NCBI GenBank assembly: GCA_911728455.2
Contig: OU452232.1
Location: 6,351,227 to 6,415,226 of the forward strand
Reading direction: 5' to 3'
Source of the DNA: Marthasterias glacialis
Lineage: Eukaryota > Echinodermata > Asteroidea > Forcipulatida > Asteriidae
DNA length: 64,000 nucleotides
Position numbers and translations under genes: made by a program. Every line of letters begins with the position of its first letter. Within the stretch, counting starts at the first letter, position 1. The notes beneath the pieces are model-generated. The model searched no databases. It was not told the origin of the DNA and saw only the letters and a program-made list of their open reading frames with translations. Positions 57,701 to 63,700 of this stretch are shown here, piece by piece.

Positions 57701-60700
57701 CAGTGTGATTCGCTAGCCTGACTTCCATACACTCTGATAATAAATATTCCCAAAACCCTAATCCATAGAGATCACATACCTTTGCATGGTATATCAGTAT
57801 GGCTTGATAGCCTGACTTCCATACAATTACCATCAAGCCCAACACCCTACATTTAAAGAAATCACATACCTTTGCCTAGTGCATCAGTGTGATGAGCTAG
57901 CCTGACTTCCATACACTTACCATCAAGCCCAACACCCTACATTTAAAGAAATCACATACCTTTGCCTAGTGCATCAGTGTGATGACCTAGCCTGACTTCC
58001 ATACACTTACCATCAAGCCCAACACCCTACATTTAAAGAAATCACATACCTTTGCCTAGTGCATCAGTGTGATGAGCTAGCTTGACTTCCATACACTTAC
58101 CATCAAGCCCAACACCCTACATTTAAAGAGATCACATACCTTTGCCTAGTGCATCAGTGTGATGAGCTAGCCTGACTTCCATACACTTACCATCAAGCCC
58201 AACACCCTACATTTAAAGAGATCACATACCTTTGCCTAGTGCATCAGTGTGATGACCTAGCCTGACTTCCATACACTTACCATCAAGCCCAACACCCTAC
58301 ATTTAAAGAGATCACATACCTTTGCCTAGTGCATCAGTGTGATGAGCTAGCCTGACTTCCATACACTTACCATCAAGCCCAACACCCTACATTTAAAGAG
58401 ATCACATACCTTTGCCCAGTGCATCAGTGTGATGAGCTAGCCTGACTTCCATACACTTACCATCAAGCCCAACACCCTACATTTAAAGAGATCACATACC
58501 TTTGCCCAGTGCATCAGTGTGATGAGCTAGCCTGACTTCCAGACACTTACCATCAAGCCCAACACCCTACATTTAAAGAGATCACATACCTTTGCCTAGT
58601 GCATCAGTGTGATGAGCTAGCCTGACTTCCATACACTTACCAGCAAGCCCAACACCCTACATTTAAAGAGATCACATACCTTTGCCCAGTGCATCAGTGT
58701 GATGAGCTAGCCTGACTTCCAGACACTTACCATCAAGCCCAACACCCTACATTTAAAGAGATCACATACCTTTGCCTTGTGCATCAGTGTGATGAGCTAG
58801 CCTGACTTCCATACACTTACCAGCAAGCCCAACACCCTACATTTAAAGAGATCACATACCTTTGCCCAGTGCATCAGTGTGATGAGCTAGCCTGACTTCC
58901 ATACACTTACCATCAAGCCCAACACCCTACATTTAAAGAGATCACATACCTTTGCCCAGTGCATCAGTGTGATGAGCTAGCCTGACTTCCATACACTTAC
59001 CATCAAGCCCAACACCCTACATTTAAAGAGATCACATACCTTTGCCCAGTGCATCAGTGTGATGAGCTAGCCTGACTTCCATACACTTACCAGCAAGCCC
59101 AACACCCTACATTTAAAGAGATCACATACCTTTGCCCAGTGCATCAGTGTGATGAGCTAGCCTGACTTCCATACACTTACCATCAAGCCCAACACCCTAC
59201 ATTTAAAGAGATCACATACCTTTGCCCAGTGCATCAGTGTGATGAGCTAGCCTGACTTCCATACACTTACCATCAAGCCCAACACCCTACATTTAAAGAG
59301 ATCACATACCTTTGCCCAGTGCATCAGTGTGATGAGCTAGCCTGACTTCCATACACTTACCATCAAGCCCAACACCCTACATTTAAAGAGATCACATACC
59401 TTTGCCTAGTGCATCAGTGTGATGAGCTAGCCTGACTTCCATACACTTACCATCAAGCCCAACACCCTACATTTAAAGAGATCACATACCTTTGCCCAGT
59501 GCATCAGTGTGATGAGCTAGCCTGACTTCCATACACTCCATCTTGAAGCCTAGTGAAAGGGCTGGTAGTAGATGGGCTGAGAAGCAGGAGTCTACCCTCA
59601 TGGAGGCCGCCAGGGCAGTCGGGGATACAATCAACCCTGGATGATTCTTTCTAGACAGCGGCTCATCATCACTACTGGTAGAACAAAAAGTTTCAGAAAT
59701 TTCAGAAAAAATATTCAAATTAACTCCAACAGAATGGTTAATAACAAAAAGTGCATTAGCCTTTTTGAAGTATTTCGTACACTATATGAGTGCATTGTTT
59801 GGTTTAGGTGTATACAGACAGATTTACCCAATCCAAATAGTGAACTTGTAATGTGTCCACCATATCTCAAAAAGGCTAATGGTTTGGATGCTTGCAAGCT
59901 TTAGCTTTTTATCATCAAGTGAGTCAATGGTAAAAATACAATACACTAAGATTTAAATGACGTCAAATTTCATTACGCCACACTACTGTGTAAGTGTTCA
60001 ATGGTAATAAGCTCACTAGTCTGACAAAAAAAACTATTCTCTGCCGATTTTAGGGTCAGGTATCACCCAAATGTCATGTGACAAAAAAGGAGGAATTCCT
60101 CCTTTTAAAGAAAATATCCGCAATGCTCCGAACTCATTGTCAACATTCGGACAGTGTCGTTGATGGTCGGACATTTCTTTTGTTGGTAAAAATTCAAAAA
60201 ATTTGCAGACACATCGCATTATCGTTTTTCTTTTTCTTGTTTACACGCTTACCATAATTTTAACATGCAGTTTGACTCCCAAAATGGCAAGCGTGCCAGA
60301 CAGAAGCCATGTGTGTGACATTGGTGCGCGGGGTCAAATTTGATTTAAACTTTTCAGTGTGAATTTTACCTGTTCTGCACTACAGAGTTGAGGACCACTC
60401 TCCACAGTGACGACACAGCCTGCCTGCAAGCCTTATCATCTGCTGATGGTAGAGTAAGATGGTAGGAATGCACCTCCGATACATAGAGCTGCTTGTAGAT
60501 GCAGAAACCCTGCCTAAGATCATCCCAATACTCTAGGGTACACGGTACCTGACCGGAAAAAAACAATGTAAAATGATATGTCAAAAAGTATGGTTATTTT
60601 ACTGTGATACTCAAGGGTAGAGGGTACCTGACCAGGATTACAGTAAAATGATATGTCAAATAGTATGGTGCACTTTATCGTGTTACTCAAAGGTATAGGG

Positions 60701-63700
60701 TATCTGACCAGGATTACAGTAAAATGATATGTCAAATAGTATGGTGCACTTTATCGTGTTACTCAAAGGAATAGGGTACCTGACCAGGATTACAGTAAAA
60801 TGATATGTCAAATAGTATGGTGCACTTTATCGTGATACTCAAAGGTATAGGGTACCTAACCAGAATAACACCATAAAATGCAGTGTCAAATGGTAGAGCA
60901 CTTTACTGAGATACTCAAGGGTAAAGGGTACCTGACCAGGATAACAGTGTAAAATGATATGTCAAATAGCATGGTGCACTTTACTCTCATACTCAAGGGT
61001 ATATGGTACCTGACCAGAATAACAGTGTAAAATGCCATGTCAAATTGTATGGTGTACTTTACTGTGATAGTCAAGGACAGAGGGTACCTGACCAGGATAA
61101 CAGTGTTAAGCGATATGTCCAATAGTATGGTTCACTTTACTCTCATACTCAAGTGTACATGGTACCTGACTACAAGATAACACAGTAAAATAACATCTAA
61201 AATGGTATGTTGCACTTTATACTCATATCTACAGGTAAATTAGGTTGATAGGGTACCTGACCCAGATGACATTGTAAAATGACCCGTCAAATGGTATGGT
61301 GTACTTAACTTTGGTACTCAAGGGTAAAGGGTACCTGGCCATACAATGTAAAATGATGTCAATCAGGTATGGTGCACTCATAGAGTTATATATAAGAACT
61401 AGAGTGCGTACAAAACCATGCGACACGGCCCGACAAGGAGCATTTTTGACTGTTGAGAAAATGGCGCAGACCATTCATGGACACTGGTCACTCATCAGTT
61501 TACACAGCAACCATTTTCTAAGGGGACATTCGTATGCAATTGACCCGTAGGGATGTTCGCCCTGGGTGGGTCAGCGGAGTTCCGTGCGTGACATCGCGAG
61601 TACTACCTCTAGTTCTTATATATAACTGTATGGGTGCACTACACTGGGATTCTTCAGGATACGGGGTGCCAGACCAAAATAACATAGTAAAATGACATTT
61701 CAAATGGCATGGTGCACCTTAATCTGATTCAAAATACAAGGTGCCTGACTTGTAGAACCCTCTTAGATGACTCCAAAATATCAGCGTCAAAATAAACGTC
61801 AAACTGAGTTGAATTGGAAAACGGCTTTTGAAGATTATCTTTAAAAAACAAAACATACCTCTTCCTCTGCAGTTACATCGGACTCAGCGACACCAGCCTG
61901 ATGCAGTGGTATAGGAGTTACTGATACATGAGTCAGGATCCTAGGCTCGGGGTACGACCACGTCATTGACCCCCAGTGACCTTTGACATCATGCTCAAGG
62001 GTCGGAGAGGAGAAAACGATTTCATTGGCTTTCGGTTGGAGTCCAATTCCATCTGCATAAAAACAAAACAAAAAGTCAATAGGTCTCCTGGCGAGGGACG
62101 GCAGACAGAGTATACTGTCCGAAACGCTGAGTCAACTGGTTCCATTCAGAACCACATACACTCAAAAGACATTTAAACCACATGGTGTCACCACAAATTC
62201 TTACTTGTAATACAAATATTGCCGGATGCAGCGAGAGATTTAGACTGCTAGATCTGACTTTCCAGGTAAATTTCCATTGTTCATGTAGTTCTGAGCATGC
62301 GCACAGTTGATCAGGACGGACCGACCGAGTGACTGGTACCCTGCTTGTTTATGCTTAGCGAAGCAACTTCTTCTGCTTAACAGCTTTATCAAAATGGACC
62401 CAGAGCCTAAGTTGTGTCTTACCTGAGTCTGTCACATAGTGGAATGTTCCAGCCCTCAGGTCGTCTTTGTAGTGTCTATCAGGCTGTTGTGATATGACTG
62501 TACCGGAAGGAGCTAGGAGCACAGACAACGGCCGCTGATGAGACGAGGACCTCCGTTTGCTGGACTCTCCCCGAGTCTCCGTCTGAGATCATAGGGGAAA
62601 ATTCAGTGGTTACTCACCTTACATTCACCACAGGAATCAGCACATTTGTTAACTTATTGATTTTTCCCGACTTTAGTTCTTAAGATTTGTTTTTATCAAA
62701 TGAAAAATCTCAACAATTTTATTATCTATGCAAGTTTAACTCATTAAACAAAGCTTATTAAAAAGGAAAAAACGGAAGTATCCCTGTGGCAAATGGTTAA
62801 AAGAATAAAGGCTGAAAAATATTTGACCGGTAGCGTTTCAATTTTCATGGTGTCCAACTTGCCTGTTTGTATTTATCCATGTACTCTTCAACATGGCGCT
62901 GCATTAAAGATAAGCAGTTCAGATGTTCCTGACCCAAGAACACAGTCACATGACCCAGGTTGACCCCGGCGGTCATACACTTTACGGAAGACCTTCCCAG
63001 GGCCTGATGACCACCGGGTGCAGCCCACTGGCTGTTGGCCGTCAGGACGAGGTTGACTGGACCAATCAGGGGTCTTGTCTTACGGCAGATGGATGTTTTC
63101 ATCAGGAGTTGCTGGAAGGCTAGTCGGGCCTGGATCTCTGAGATGATCCCTGAAATTAAAACGGCCGGATTGTTAGGATGGATTAAATTGATCCCTTAAG
63201 CTCCACCCCCTCCATGCGTTGGCCAATCAAAGTCTGAGATTTGGGTTGCTATGTTGTGCTTTGTGTGTGTTTGAGCGATGTGCTGATTTGCACCAATAAC
63301 AGGGGGTCTATTCACCCTTGGACCAATGTCACCCACAGCAACTGCCTGCCACGCTCACCATTTTGGGAGTCAAATTGCACTTAAAAATATGGTAAGCATG
63401 TAAACGCCACATCGCCTAAAGATTTTAGGGTCAATAGTGCACTACACTGTATAATAAACCCATGAGTGCATTGCCTCCCAAAACAGCACAATCAAGATTA
63501 TGTGATGTGATGACGTCAGGTGAGTTGGGCCAATACCGATCTTATCCAAGTCCAAACATCTGGGTGTTGAGCTGCCATAGAGTGGAGTATTTTGATGGAG
63601 TTGGTACTGTATCTCCAAACCACCCACTCTTAGCCTGGGGCCAGGCATACCACTCTTAGCAGAGTCCAAACATTTAGGTGTTGAGTTACCATAGAGTGGA

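Noticed and set aside
57901-59530. CRISPR-like regularity of the 90-bp and 50-bp arrays
   Set aside because: These are head-to-tail repeats without unique spacers, in a eukaryotic gene's introns; there are no cas genes.
61296-61550. 84-codon plus-strand ORF
   Set aside because: It spans the junction of the acceptor array and a foldback insertion; no conserved features.
63442-63536. Continuation of the 182-codon ORF past the innermost repeat
   Set aside because: The frame runs on after the GTATTG donor, but the residues (IGPTHLTSSH onward) lose the repeat pattern and V2 fits the donor in phase, so this is treated as intron.
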